Below are positions 41,478 through 50,595 of a stretch of DNA of 64,000 nucleotides, piece by piece. A program made the translations under genes and the position numbers. Source of the DNA: CAVSJO01 sp963728445 (lineage in GTDB: Bacteria > Gemmatimonadota > Gemmatimonadetes > Longimicrobiales > RSA9); the NCBI GenBank assembly GCA_963728445.1, contig CAVSJO010000004.1, forward strand, positions 310,001-374,000, in the 5' to 3' direction. Below the pieces are notes generated by a model. It had not been told where the DNA came from. It worked only from the letters and a program-made list of their open reading frames with translations, and did no database searches. The number at the start of each line of letters is the position of its first letter. Position 1 is the first letter of the stretch.

Positions 41478-43049
41478 CTACTCGCCCGGCTTCGCGGCGA
41501 GGGCGAAGAGCTGCTTCTGCGTGCGGCCCTTCTTCAGATAGTCGAGGGCCGTCTGGAGCTGGTTGTCATAGACGGTCTGGCGCTGGAAGGCGGCGTCGTC
41601 TCCGAACGCCACCGTGGCGATGCGCTGCTCGATCATGCGGTCGATGAGGCTCGACGCAGCGTCGAAGCTCTCCCGACTCACGTCCACGCCCTTGTCCTGC
41701 AGGCGCTTCCAGTAGTCTTCGCGCAGCTCCGGCGTGACCTTGAAGTCGGGGCTCACCTTCCCCTTCATGGCCACCGCCAGGTCGTACATGGCGACGTACG
41801 CCTCCTGCGATTTCGGACCGATCGCCTTCATGAAGTCCTGCTCGGGCGTCGTCATCGTGTCGGCCCTCACCACCACGTCCGGCGTGATGCCCCCGCCTCC
41901 GTAGATGGTGCGGCCGGCGTCGGACTTGAACTCCGGGCGCGGGCCCGTCGCCGTGTCGCCCGCCTGGGGCACGGCGTCCGGATCGTCCGTGTGCAGCCCG
42001 TGGCGCTCGTCCTGGATGGTGCGGCCGGCCGGCGTGTACCACTTCCCTGTCGTCAGCTTGAGCGCCCACCCCTGCTGCAGCGGGTACACCGTCTGGACGA
42101 GGCCCTTGCCGAAGGACCGCGTCCCCACCACCAGGGCGCGGTCATGGTCCTGCAGCGCGCCCGTCACGATCTCCGACGCCGACGCCGTGTATGCGTCCGT
42201 AAGGACCACCAGGGGCGCGTCCGCCACGATGGGCTCATGTCGCGCCTTGTAGACGTCCGTCGGCTGGTTGCGGTAGCGCACGCTCGCCAGCTCGTCTCCC
42301 GTCGGCAGGAAGATGTCCCCGATGCGCAGCGCCTGCTCGAGGCTTCCGCCAGGGTCGCCGCGCAGGTCCAGGACGAAGCTCTTCGCGCCCTTCTGCTGGA
42401 GAGACTGCAGCGCCTTCGCGATCTCCTCGGCGCTCGTGTCGTTGAAGCGCTGGAGCGGGATGTAGCCGACGTCGCCGTCCAGGACCACCGAGAACGGCAC
42501 GGCCGGTACGTGGATGATCGCCCGCGTGAACGTCGCGTGGATCGGCGCCCCGACCCCGGGTCGACTGAACGTTACGTGCACCTGCGTTCCCGGCTTGCCG
42601 ATCAGGCTGTCCGACACCTCCTTGAGCTTCCAGCCCGCCACGACGTTGCCCTCGACCTCGACGATGCGATCCCCCGACTGCACGCCGCCGCCCTCCGCCG
42701 GCGTCTTCGGGAACACCTTCGTGACCGTCACCGTGCCCTGCTGGTTCTCGATCTGCATGCCCACGCCGCCGTAGGCGTTGCCCAGGGCCTGACGCTGGAA
42801 CTCGGCGAGCTGCTCCGGCGAGAACAGGTCCGCGTACGGATCGCCCAGATTGGAGATGAGCCCCCGCGCCGCGCGCTCGTAGAGCTCGTCCGTCGACGGC
42901 GACTCGACCCCCTCCTGCGACACCCGGGCCATCACCTCCGTGAAGAGGCTCTCGCCGTTGCCGCTGTGACGTCCCTGCAGTAGAAAGCCACCCGCGAGCA
43001 CGGGCAGCAGCACGAGCGGCACCACGCCCAGCTTCCATTTCCCTGGCAT
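41478..43049 (-). CDS. S41 carboxy-terminal processing protease
   Basis: Membrane-anchored periplasmic serine protease of the CtpA/Prc family; 523 aa. An N-terminal anchor (LGVVPLVLLPVLAGGFLL) is followed by a PDZ domain (about 95-175, YGGVGMQIENQQGTVTVTKVF) and the catalytic core. The Ser/Lys dyad is visible in YTASASEIVTGALQ (about 287-300) and RSFGKGLVQT (K315), with LDLRGDPGG at 228-235. The C-terminal 120 residues form an extra helical domain. GGGAG lies upstream of the ATG at 43049. It probably trims C-termini of envelope proteins or regulates a murein hydrolase. Confidence 0.94.
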   Translation of the reverse strand: MPGKWKLGVVPLVLLPVLAGGFLLQGRHSGNGESLFTEVMARVSQEGVESPSTDELYERAARGLISNLGDPYADLFSPEQLAEFQRQALGNAYGGVGMQIENQQGTVTVTKVFPKTPAEGGGVQSGDRIVEVEGNVVAGWKLKEVSDSLIGKPGTQVHVTFSRPGVGAPIHATFTRAIIHVPAVPFSVVLDGDVGYIPLQRFNDTSAEEIAKALQSLQQKGAKSFVLDLRGDPGGSLEQALRIGDIFLPTGDELASVRYRNQPTDVYKARHEPIVADAPLVVLTDAYTASASEIVTGALQDHDRALVVGTRSFGKGLVQTVYPLQQGWALKLTTGKWYTPAGRTIQDERHGLHTDDPDAVPQAGDTATGPRPEFKSDAGRTIYGGGGITPDVVVRADTMTTPEQDFMKAIGPKSQEAYVAMYDLAVAMKGKVSPDFKVTPELREDYWKRLQDKGVDVSRESFDAASSLIDRMIEQRIATVAFGDDAAFQRQTVYDNQLQTALDYLKKGRTQKQLFALAAKPGE

Positions 43050-43169
43050 GTATTCTCCCTTTCCGGCGCGACACGGCCTCGATCGGCCGAGCGTATGGTA
43101 CGCTAATACCGGAGCAGGTGCGAGAAGATCCGCCCCGTTTCCAGCTGCCGGGGATGGGGCCCCTGCGGC

Positions 43170-43448
43170 TCAGCCGCGCCGCTCCAGCCGCGGCCGCTCG
43201 CGCTCACGGCCGTCGCTCAGCCGCTCCACGAACTGCAGCCGCTCCTCCACGAGGTCGATCCGCGTGTTCAGTCGGTCCAGCAGGTCCGTGACCCGCTCGA
43301 GGCTCCGCTCGTTCAGGCTGTCGGACCCGTCATCCTTCTGTTTCCGCGTCTGTTGATCGAGGTATCGGGCCAGGGACTTCGAGATCGGGCGCAGGATCAT
43401 CACACCCGCGATGCACAGGAACAGAACGATCGGAATCATGTTTTCCAT
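43170..43448 (-). CDS. Small membrane protein with coiled coil, PspB-like layout
   Basis: A 92-aa hypothetical protein. One N-terminal membrane helix (MIPIVLFLCIAGVMILRP) is followed by a charged coiled coil (LERVTDLLDRLNTRIDLVEERLQFVERL). This plan, and the heptads LDRLNTRIDLVEERL, resemble PspB of the phage-shock system, but no pspA or pspC is nearby and the similarity is by layout only. The start may be 43448 (MENM) or the ATG nine bases later. It lies upstream of the S41 protease on the same strand and may be co-transcribed with it. Confidence 0.65.
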   Translation of the reverse strand: MENMIPIVLFLCIAGVMILRPISKSLARYLDQQTRKQKDDGSDSLNERSLERVTDLLDRLNTRIDLVEERLQFVERLSDGRERERPRLERRG

Positions 43449-43622
43449 GGAAACGCTCGCCGATGCTGGGGCCACTCCGGGTTCGCCCTATCCGTACGCG
43501 GGACGGCCCGTCCGGGTTTCGTCCGTGAACGAATGCTGTAAACCCTTTGAGGAACGCCGATTGCAGTATGAATCAGTGTTGCACGAGTAGGGAACGGAAG
43601 TCACTCGAAACAGGAGGCCGAC

Positions 43623-43967
43623 ATGTTCAGCGCCTGGCTGGTAGGACTTGCAGGCATATGGATGTTCATCACCCCGTTCATCGGATTCACGCCCATTGGC
43701 AATGCCTGGAGCGACTGGATCACGGGTGTGCTGGTCGCGGTCTTCGGCTTCGCACTCGTGTCACGGACGGCCTGGCAGGGGTGGGCCGCGGGCATCGTGG
43801 CCATCTGGGTCTTCATCGCGGGCTTCATCCCGGCCCTTCTGGCGGGCGCGGGGCTGTGGTGGAACGACCTGATCGTGGGCGTGGTCTTCGCGATCTGCGG
43901 CTTCTCCGCGCTCGGCGCGGCGCGCACGACGCGGACCGCCGCCGGTCCCACGACGACCGCTGCATGA
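43623..43967 (+). CDS. SPW-repeat membrane protein
   Basis: A 114-aa polytopic membrane protein with two copies of the SPW-type hydrophobic repeat: WLVGLAGIWMFITPFI..WSDWITGVLVAVFGFAL and WAAGIVAIWVFIAGFIPAL..WWNDLIVGVVFAICGF. ACAGGAGG precedes the ATG at 43623. The family is widespread and of unknown function. Two hairpins (44008-44028 and 44041-44073) follow, so it is probably its own transcription unit. Confidence 0.85.
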   Translation: MFSAWLVGLAGIWMFITPFIGFTPIGNAWSDWITGVLVAVFGFALVSRTAWQGWAAGIVAIWVFIAGFIPALLAGAGLWWNDLIVGVVFAICGFSALGAARTTRTAAGPTTTAA

Positions 43968-44040
43968 CGTCCCCGACCGTCCGCTGAGGCTCTGGCGGGC
44001 GGAACACGGCCGGGCTCCGCGCCCGGCCCGATGAACGGGC

Positions 44041-44073
44041 AGCCTCCCGGCCGTTCGGGGCCGGGGGGCTTTT
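44041..44073 (+). terminator. Rho-independent terminator after the SPW gene
   Basis: A 12-base stem AGCCTCCCGGCC/GGCCGGGGGGCT with one G-T pair and the loop GTTCGG, followed by TTTT. A second hairpin without a T-run (GGCCGGGC/GCCCGGCC, 44008-44028) lies just upstream. Confidence 0.85.
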
Positions 44074-44203
44074 CCGTACGGGCAGTTGCGGGAAACCCCG
44101 GTTCCGCCCGGGGGAGCCACTCCGTATGGTGGATCAGGCGCCGATCCGTACCGTCGACAGGCGGTCGAAGCGCGCGCGCGGTTCCTCGCGAGGGAGGGCA
44201 TCG

Positions 44204-44536
44204 ATGAAACGGCAGCTGACCCTGAACGATTTCGGCCTTCGGCCCGCGGACGAGAAGGTTCTGGAGCGCCGGCTGGCCCGCCTGGAGAAACGGCTCGGCT
44301 CGTTCGATCCGGACCTGGTGACGGTGGAGATCGTCATGGAGCGGCTGAGCCGCACCCGGGAGTTCGTGGGTCAGTTCCGGCTGGTGGTCGCGGGTCGCGT
44401 GTTCACGGCCAGCCGGAACTCGGCACGGACACCACGGGGTCTGATGACGGAAGCATTCTCCGATCTGGAGGAGCAGCTCGAGCGCTGGCTGGCCGACCTG
44501 CGGCGGGAGAACGAGCGTCGGCCGACGGAGGTCTAG
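44204..44536 (+). CDS. Ribosome hibernation promoting factor-like (S30AE) protein
   Basis: A 110-aa short protein of the sigma54-modulation/S30EA (HPF/RaiA) type, which binds the decoding centre of idle ribosomes. The ATG at 44204 follows AGGGAGGG; an in-frame upstream ATG (44126) gives a non-conserved leader. The body KVLERRLARLEKRLGSFDPDLVTVEIVMERLSRTREFVGQFRLVVAGRVFTASRN.. has the beta-alpha-beta pattern of the fold, and DLEEQLERWLADLRRE ends it. It lacks the C-terminal dimerisation domain of long HPF. The assignment rests on pattern, so a related RNA-binding role is possible. Confidence 0.7.
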   Translation: MKRQLTLNDFGLRPADEKVLERRLARLEKRLGSFDPDLVTVEIVMERLSRTREFVGQFRLVVAGRVFTASRNSARTPRGLMTEAFSDLEEQLERWLADLRRENERRPTEV

Positions 44537-44539
44537 GAA

Positions 44540-45085
44540 TCAGCGCAGCTCGTGCCAGTCGCGCTCCCAGAAGACGAGAGGGTCGCCCCCCGGTGAGGTG
44601 TCGACCCGCTCGACGGTGGCGATGACGACGTCGTGATCGCCGCCGGGATGGCAGGCGAGGACCGTGCACGAGAACGCCGCGAGGGCGCCGGGAACGTGAG
44701 GATCGCCCTCGGCGGGCAGGTGCGTCCGAGCCAGGGGGCCCGTGTCGGCGAAGATGGACGCGAGCCGACGCTGCTCGCGCGCCAGCACGCTGACGCCGAA
44801 AGTGGCGCCCTCGACGAGAAAAGGCCGAACCGTTGCGTGTCGACCTACGCAGAGCAGCACGAGCGGCGGGTCCACGGAGACGGGTGTGAACGCGCTGACC
44901 GTGATGGCGTAGACCGACGCGCCGTCCCGTATCGCGACGACGGCGACGCCGCTCGCCCAGCGGGCGAACGCGTCCTTAAGCCGCGCCGCAGCGTCCGGGT
45001 CCTGGCTGCCCGGGCCGGCGTGCACGGGCGAGCCCATGCGCCTGCGCGCCCGATCCCGGTCGCCGCCCTCACCGTTGTCCGCCAC
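44540..45085 (-). CDS. Flavin reductase-like FMN-binding protein
   Basis: A 181-aa protein of the flavin reductase (HpaC/RutF-like) split-barrel family, reducing FMN/FAD with NAD(P)H for a partner oxygenase or acting alone. The GTG at 45085 follows GGAGGGG four bases upstream. Family pattern: FARWASGVAVVAIRDGASVYAITVSAFTPVSVDPPLVLLCV, TFGVSVLAREQRRLASIFAD, and the C-terminal GDHDVVIATVERVDT..DPLVFWERDWHEL. No monooxygenase is adjacent. It is divergent from tkt and ends four bases from the S30AE gene. Confidence 0.85.
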   Translation of the reverse strand: MADNGEGGDRDRARRRMGSPVHAGPGSQDPDAAARLKDAFARWASGVAVVAIRDGASVYAITVSAFTPVSVDPPLVLLCVGRHATVRPFLVEGATFGVSVLAREQRRLASIFADTGPLARTHLPAEGDPHVPGALAAFSCTVLACHPGGDHDVVIATVERVDTSPGGDPLVFWERDWHELR

Positions 45086-45254
45086 GGGCCCCTCCCCTCT
45101 TCTGGTACGCGTTCCACTCCCTGAGCATACCACGACGGCCCGCCCGGCGCCCGCCCCCGGGCTGGCCCGGGACGGGGGGATGGGCGAAGTTGTCCCCCGC
45201 AGCCGACGGGCGGCGCGCACCGGCGTCGTCCCTGGACACGAGAACCGAAAACGG

Positions 45255-47267
45255 ATGGACATGAGCGACCTGGACCGCCGATCGATCAACACGATTCGAT
45301 TCCTGGCCGCGGACGCGGTGGAAAAGGCAGACTCGGGGCACCCCGGCATGCCGATGGGAGCCGCAGCCATGGCCTACGCCCTCTGGCAGCGTCACCTGAA
45401 GCACGATCCCAGGGACCCGGCCTGGTTCGACCGGGACCGGTTCGTCCTCTCGGCGGGGCACGGCTCGATGCTTCTCTACGGGCTGCTCCACCTGACGGGG
45501 TACGACCTGCCGATGGAGGAGCTGAAACGCTTCCGCCAGTGGGGCAGCCGCACGCCGGGCCACCCGGAGTACGGCCACACCCCTGGTGTCGAGGCCACGA
45601 CGGGCCCGCTGGGGCAGGGCTTCGGCAACGGCGTCGGCATGGCCATCGCCGAGCGGTTCCTGGCCGAGAAGTACAACCGCCCGGGTCACACGATCGTCGA
45701 CCATTTCACGTACGCCATCGTCTCGGACGGCGACCTGGAGGAGGGTGTCGCGTCGGAGGCGGCCTCGCTGGCCGGGCACCTCGGCCTCGGCAAGATGATC
45801 TACCTGTACGATGACAACCACATCTCCATCGAGGGCAACACGTCCCTGGCATTCACGGAGGACGTGGGGCGCCGCTTCGAGGCATACGGCTGGCACGTGG
45901 AGCACGTGGAGGACGGCAATGACGTGGACGCCGTGGACGCGGCGATCGCCCGCTCCCGGAGCGTGACGGATCGTCCGTCGCTGATCCGCGTGCGCACCCA
46001 CATCGGCTACGGCAGCCCGAAGCAGGACACGGGCTCCGCCCACGGCGAGCCGCTGGGCGCGGAGGCGCTCCGGGCCGCGAAGGAGAAGCTCGGCTGGCCG
46101 CAGGAGCCGACCTTTCTGGTGCCCGACGACGTGCGCGAGCACATGCGCACCGCCGTCGAGCGGGGCGAGGCGGCGAAGTCCGAATGGCGACGTCGCATGG
46201 ACGCATACCGGGCGGAGTTTCCCGACGAGGCGGCCGAGCTGGACCGGGCCCTGAACGGGCAGCTCGCCGCCGGCTGGGATGCCGACCTCCCCGTCTTCCC
46301 CCTCGGCTCGAAGGCCATGGCCACCCGGGCCGCGTCCGGCAAGGCCATGAACGCCCTCGCGAAGACGGTCCCCACCCTCATCGGGGGGGCCGCGGACCTG
46401 GGGCCGTCCACGAAGACGAGCCTCGACGGATGCGGAGACTTCGGCGACGATCGGGCCGGACGCAACCTCCACTTCGGCGTTCGCGAACACGCCATGGGCG
46501 CGGCGGTCAACGGCATGGCGCTGCACGGCGGGATCATCCCGTATTCCGGGACGTTCCTGGTCTTCTCCGACTACATGCGCCCGTCCATCCGGCTGGCGGC
46601 GCTCTCGGGGCTGCACTCCATCTTCGTGTTCACGCACGACAGCATCGGACTGGGAGAGGACGGTCCGACGCATCAGCCGGTCGAGCACGTGATGAGCCTG
46701 CGGCTGATCCCGGACCTGACGGTGGTGCGACCCGCCGACCCGAACGAGGCGGTCGCCGCGTGGGCCGTCGCGATTCGCAGGAAGGGCCCCGTCGCCCTCG
46801 TCCTCAGCCGACAGGGGCTGCCGGTGCTGGATCCGCAGGCCTCGGACATCCGCACGGGCGTCTCCCGTGGCGCGTACGTCGTCTCGGACCCCGGGGAGGA
46901 GGTGCCCGACGTCGTCCTGATCGGCACCGGCTCGGAGGTGCATCTCGTGGTGGAGGCCGCCGCCCGGCTCCGGGAGGAGGGCGTCGCTGCGCGCGCCGTG
47001 TCCATGCCGTCGTGGGAGCTGTTCGCCGAGCAGGAGCAGACGTACCGGGACGAGGTCCTGGTTCCCGGCGTCCCGCGCCTGTCCGTCGAAGCCGGCCGCT
47101 CGCTGGGCTGGCAGCGATGGGTCGGGGACGATGGGGCGATCATCGGCGTCGACCGCTTCGGTGCGTCCGCGCCCGGCCCCGAGGTCATGGAGCATCTCGG
47201 CTTCACGGTGGACCACGTCGTCCGCCGTGCCCGCGCGCTGCTGGAGGGCCGCGCCGGGGATGGCTGA
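45255..47267 (+). CDS. tkt: Transketolase
   Basis: Thiamine-diphosphate enzyme of the non-oxidative pentose phosphate pathway; 670 aa. The start is ATG 45255 or the ATG two codons later (MSDLDRRSINTIRFLAADAV). Domain signatures: KADSGHPGMPMGAAAMAYALW, GPLGQGFGNGVGMA, the ThDP/metal motif SDGDLEEGVASEAASLAGHL..DDNHISIEGNT, the catalytic-glutamate region GVREHAMGAAVNGMALHGG and THDSIGLGEDGPTHQPVEH. It heads a five-gene operon with an 8-base overlap into the GH15 gene. Confidence 0.97.
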   Translation: MDMSDLDRRSINTIRFLAADAVEKADSGHPGMPMGAAAMAYALWQRHLKHDPRDPAWFDRDRFVLSAGHGSMLLYGLLHLTGYDLPMEELKRFRQWGSRTPGHPEYGHTPGVEATTGPLGQGFGNGVGMAIAERFLAEKYNRPGHTIVDHFTYAIVSDGDLEEGVASEAASLAGHLGLGKMIYLYDDNHISIEGNTSLAFTEDVGRRFEAYGWHVEHVEDGNDVDAVDAAIARSRSVTDRPSLIRVRTHIGYGSPKQDTGSAHGEPLGAEALRAAKEKLGWPQEPTFLVPDDVREHMRTAVERGEAAKSEWRRRMDAYRAEFPDEAAELDRALNGQLAAGWDADLPVFPLGSKAMATRAASGKAMNALAKTVPTLIGGAADLGPSTKTSLDGCGDFGDDRAGRNLHFGVREHAMGAAVNGMALHGGIIPYSGTFLVFSDYMRPSIRLAALSGLHSIFVFTHDSIGLGEDGPTHQPVEHVMSLRLIPDLTVVRPADPNEAVAAWAVAIRRKGPVALVLSRQGLPVLDPQASDIRTGVSRGAYVVSDPGEEVPDVVLIGTGSEVHLVVEAAARLREEGVAARAVSMPSWELFAEQEQTYRDEVLVPGVPRLSVEAGRSLGWQRWVGDDGAIIGVDRFGASAPGPEVMEHLGFTVDHVVRRARALLEGRAGDG

Positions 47268-49671
47268 GCCGCGCTGCGGCAGCGAGGCGTTCGGCGGCCC
47301 GGGCATCGAGCCCCGCTGGACGCACGGGGGAAAGGACGGGGTGGGCACTGCCTACGCCGCCGCGTGCCGGGTCTGGTTCACCCTGTGGAACGGCGCCCTG
47401 ACCGAGGTCTACTACCCGCGCGTCGACCGGCCCCAGACGCGCGACCTGCAGCTTCTGGTGACCGACGGCTCGACGTTCTTCCACGAGGAGAAGCGGGATC
47501 TCCTGTCCACGACCGATCCCCTCGACGGCCACGCCCTCGGCTACGCCATCCTCAGCGAGGACCCCGCGGGCCGCTACCGCATCCGCAAGGAGGTCATCAC
47601 CGCGCCCCACGCACCGTGCGTCCTGCAGCACGTGCGCCTCGAGGGTGACGACGCCGCGTTCCTGGATCGGCTCCGTCTCTACGTCCTGTGCGCCCCCCAC
47701 CTCGCGGTCGGCGGCTGGAACAACGACGCCCGCGTCGTCGAGGTGGCGGGCCGCCGCATTCTCGCCGCGAGCCGGGACGGGACCTGGCTCGCCCTGGCAG
47801 CGACGCGTCCGTTCACGCGGCTGTCCTGCGGTTTCGTGGGCGCCAGCGACGGCTGGACGGACCTCCACGAGGACTTCACGCTCGACTGGGAGTTCGAATG
47901 CGCCATGGACGGCAACGTGGCGCTGACCGGCGAGGTCGCCGGACCCGCTGCCGACCCGTTCACGGTGGGGCTCGCGTTCGGCGAGTCGCTGGAGAGCGCG
48001 GCGACGACGCTGTTCCAGAGCCTGTCCGTTCCCTTCGACAGGCAGCGGCGGGCGTTCATGGCCACCTGGTCCCGACACGAGGACGAGGTCCGGCCGCTGC
48101 ACGGACGGACGGGCGACGGGGGCCGCGTCTACCGTCGCTCCCACTCGCTGCTGCTGGCCCACGAGGACAAGACGTTTCCGGGCGCGCTCATCGCCTCCCT
48201 TTCCATCCCGTGGGGGGAGGTGCACGGGGAGGATGACCAGGGCGGGTACCACCTGGTGTGGACGCGGGACCTGGTGAACAGCGCGGGCGGATTGCTGGCG
48301 GCCGATCACGCCGACACCGCGCGCCGCGCTCTCGTCTACCTGGCGGTCGCCCAGCACGCCGACGGCGGCTTCCCCCAGAACTTCTGGCTCGATGGGCGGT
48401 CCTACTGGCAGGGCGTACAACTCGACGAGGTCGCCTTCCCCATCCTCCTCTCCTGGCGCATCGAGGCCATGGGCGCGCTGCTGGACTTCGATCCGTGGCC
48501 GATGGTCCGCTCCGCGGCGTCCTTCCTCGTCCGCAACGCGCCGGTCACCGAGCAGGAGCGGTGGGAGGAGGCGTCCGGGTACTCGCCCTCCACGCTGGCC
48601 GCCACGGCAGCGGCCCTGGTGTGCGCCGGAGACATGGCCCGCCGGCGGGGAGAACCGGGAGCGGCGGACTACCTCGAGGAGTTCGCCGACTTCATCGAGT
48701 GCCACGTCGAGTCCTGGACCGTCACGACCCGGGGGACGCTCCTGCACGGCGTCCCCCGCCATTACGTGCGGATCGCGCCTGTCGACCCGAACGATCCGAG
48801 CGCGGAAGCGGACCCGGACGGGGCGACGCTCCGCATCGCGAACCGGCCGCCGGGCGCCCGCACGGACTTCCCGGCCCGGGACGTGGTCGACGCCGGGTTC
48901 CTGGAGCTGGTACGGTACGGCCTGCGCGCACCGGACACCGCACTCATGGAGGACTCCCTCGCCGTCGTGGACGCCGTCCTGCGGGTCGAGACGCCCGCCG
49001 GGCCCGTCTGGCGGCGCTACAACCACGACGGCTACGGGCAGCGGGACGACGGCGGCGCGTACGACCGCTGGGGCGTCGGCCGCGCGTGGCCACTCCTCAC
49101 CGGCGAGCGGGGTCACTACGAAGTCGCGGCCGGGCGCGACGCGCATCCCTACCTGCACACCCTCGAGCGCCTCGCGACGCGCACGGGCATGCTGACGGAG
49201 CAGGTGTGGGACGGACCGGACCGCCCCGACGTCCACATGTACCTCGGCGCCCCGACCGGCGCAGCGATGCCGCTGATGTGGGCCCACGCCGAGTACGTCA
49301 AGCTGCTCCGTTCGGTGTCCGACGGCGCCGTGTTCGACCGGATCCCGCTGGTCGCGGACCGCTATCTCGGAGAGCGCGAGGCGTGCCGGCGGCTGGAGGT
49401 CTGGACGACCGGCCGACGCCCCCGAAGCATGAGGCGCGACGCGGCTCTGAGGATCCAGGCCGCGGCTCCGTTCCGGCTCCGCTGGACGGCCGACGAATGG
49501 AGTGAACACATCGACACGCCGTCCCGGGACACGGGCCTGGGCGTGCACTACGCCGACCTCCGGCCCCGAGCGGGTCAGCGCACGCCGTTCCGGTTCACGT
49601 TCTTCTGGACCGACGCCGGCAGGTGGGAGGGACGGGACTTCGCCGTGGAAATTGACGAAGACGCAGACTGA
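47260..49671 (+). CDS. GH15 glucoamylase/glucodextranase-type glucosidase
   Basis: Predicted alpha-glucan exo-hydrolase releasing glucose; 803 aa, no signal peptide, so cytoplasmic. The N-terminal super-beta-sandwich (about 13-270, GIEPRWTHGGKDGVGTA, ALTEVYYPRVDRPQTRDL) matches the N-domain of bacterial glucoamylase/glucodextranase. The (alpha/alpha)6 barrel carries the general acid in W435-E436-E437 (RWEEASGYSPSTLAA) and the general base E647 (LTEQVWDGPD), with HLVWTRDLVNSAGGLLA in the active site. A short C-terminal beta domain follows. Translationally coupled to tkt, it would feed glucose from glycogen or maltodextrins into the pathway. Trehalose is an alternative substrate. Confidence 0.9.
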   Translation: MAEPRCGSEAFGGPGIEPRWTHGGKDGVGTAYAAACRVWFTLWNGALTEVYYPRVDRPQTRDLQLLVTDGSTFFHEEKRDLLSTTDPLDGHALGYAILSEDPAGRYRIRKEVITAPHAPCVLQHVRLEGDDAAFLDRLRLYVLCAPHLAVGGWNNDARVVEVAGRRILAASRDGTWLALAATRPFTRLSCGFVGASDGWTDLHEDFTLDWEFECAMDGNVALTGEVAGPAADPFTVGLAFGESLESAATTLFQSLSVPFDRQRRAFMATWSRHEDEVRPLHGRTGDGGRVYRRSHSLLLAHEDKTFPGALIASLSIPWGEVHGEDDQGGYHLVWTRDLVNSAGGLLAADHADTARRALVYLAVAQHADGGFPQNFWLDGRSYWQGVQLDEVAFPILLSWRIEAMGALLDFDPWPMVRSAASFLVRNAPVTEQERWEEASGYSPSTLAATAAALVCAGDMARRRGEPGAADYLEEFADFIECHVESWTVTTRGTLLHGVPRHYVRIAPVDPNDPSAEADPDGATLRIANRPPGARTDFPARDVVDAGFLELVRYGLRAPDTALMEDSLAVVDAVLRVETPAGPVWRRYNHDGYGQRDDGGAYDRWGVGRAWPLLTGERGHYEVAAGRDAHPYLHTLERLATRTGMLTEQVWDGPDRPDVHMYLGAPTGAAMPLMWAHAEYVKLLRSVSDGAVFDRIPLVADRYLGEREACRRLEVWTTGRRPRSMRRDAALRIQAAAPFRLRWTADEWSEHIDTPSRDTGLGVHYADLRPRAGQRTPFRFTFFWTDAGRWEGRDFAVEIDEDAD

Positions 49672-49683
49672 AGGAGGCACACC

Positions 49684-50595
49684 GTGCAGCTCGGAATGAT
49701 CGGACTCGGGAAGATGGGCGCGAACATGTCGGAGCGCCTCCTCCGCGGAGGCCACGACGTGGTGGGATGGGACCGGAGCCCGGACGCCGTCGAGCGCGTT
49801 CAGAGCGCCGGCGCCCGGGGCGCCGGATCGCTGCAGGAGCTCGTGCAGGCGCTGGAGCCGCCCCGCTCCGTGTGGATCATGGTTCCCGCCGGCGAACCGG
49901 TCGACGCGACAATCGCGGCGCTGCGCCCGCTGCTCGAGGCGGGAGACGTCGTCATCGACGGCGGCAACTCCTTCTACAAGGACACCGTCCGCCGCGCCCG
50001 CACGGTCCACGAGGACGGGCTCCACTACGTGGACGTCGGCACGAGCGGCGGCGTGTGGGGGCTGCAGGAAGGCTACAGCATGATGGTGGGAGGCGACGCC
50101 GACGTGGTCGAGCGCCTGCGGCCCATCCTCGAGACACTCGCCCCCGCGGCGGACCGCGGCTGGGGCCGCATGGGACCCGTGGGCTCGGGCCATTTCGTGA
50201 AGATGGTCCACAACGGCATCGAGTACGGCATGATGGAGGCATACGCCGAGGGCTTCGCCGTGATGGCAGCGAAGCAGGAATTCGAGCTGGATCTGGCGCA
50301 GGTCGCGGAAGTATGGCGATTCGGCAGCGTCGTCCGGTCGTGGCTTCTCGATCTGACGGCGGAGGGGCTGCGGAAGAACCCGGGACTCGACGGGATCGCC
50401 CCCTGGGTCGCGGATTCGGGGGAGGGCCGATGGACGGTGGCGGAGGCCATCGACCTGGACGTGCCGGCGCCCGTCATCACGCTGGCGCTTCAGGAGCGGC
50501 TCCGCTCCCGCGTCGAGAACTCCTTCGCCGACCGGCTGCTCGCCGTCATGCGCAACGAGTTCGGCGGCCACGCCGTGCGCGCGGAGCAGGGCTGA
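49684..50595 (+). CDS. gnd: 6-phosphogluconate dehydrogenase (decarboxylating), short form
   Basis: Converts 6-phosphogluconate to ribulose-5-phosphate and CO2; 303 aa, the short form found in many bacteria and often NAD-dependent. The Rossmann loop is LGMIGLGKMGANMSERLL, the substrate motifs VDVGTSGGVWGLQEGYSMMVGG and GHFVKMVHNGIEYGMMEAY include the catalytic Lys/Asn and Glu, and ARTVHEDG replaces long-form features. The GTG at 49684 follows AGGAGG. Its stop shares one base with the zwf start (TGATG). Confidence 0.94.
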   Translation: MQLGMIGLGKMGANMSERLLRGGHDVVGWDRSPDAVERVQSAGARGAGSLQELVQALEPPRSVWIMVPAGEPVDATIAALRPLLEAGDVVIDGGNSFYKDTVRRARTVHEDGLHYVDVGTSGGVWGLQEGYSMMVGGDADVVERLRPILETLAPAADRGWGRMGPVGSGHFVKMVHNGIEYGMMEAYAEGFAVMAAKQEFELDLAQVAEVWRFGSVVRSWLLDLTAEGLRKNPGLDGIAPWVADSGEGRWTVAEAIDLDVPAPVITLALQERLRSRVENSFADRLLAVMRNEFGGHAVRAEQG

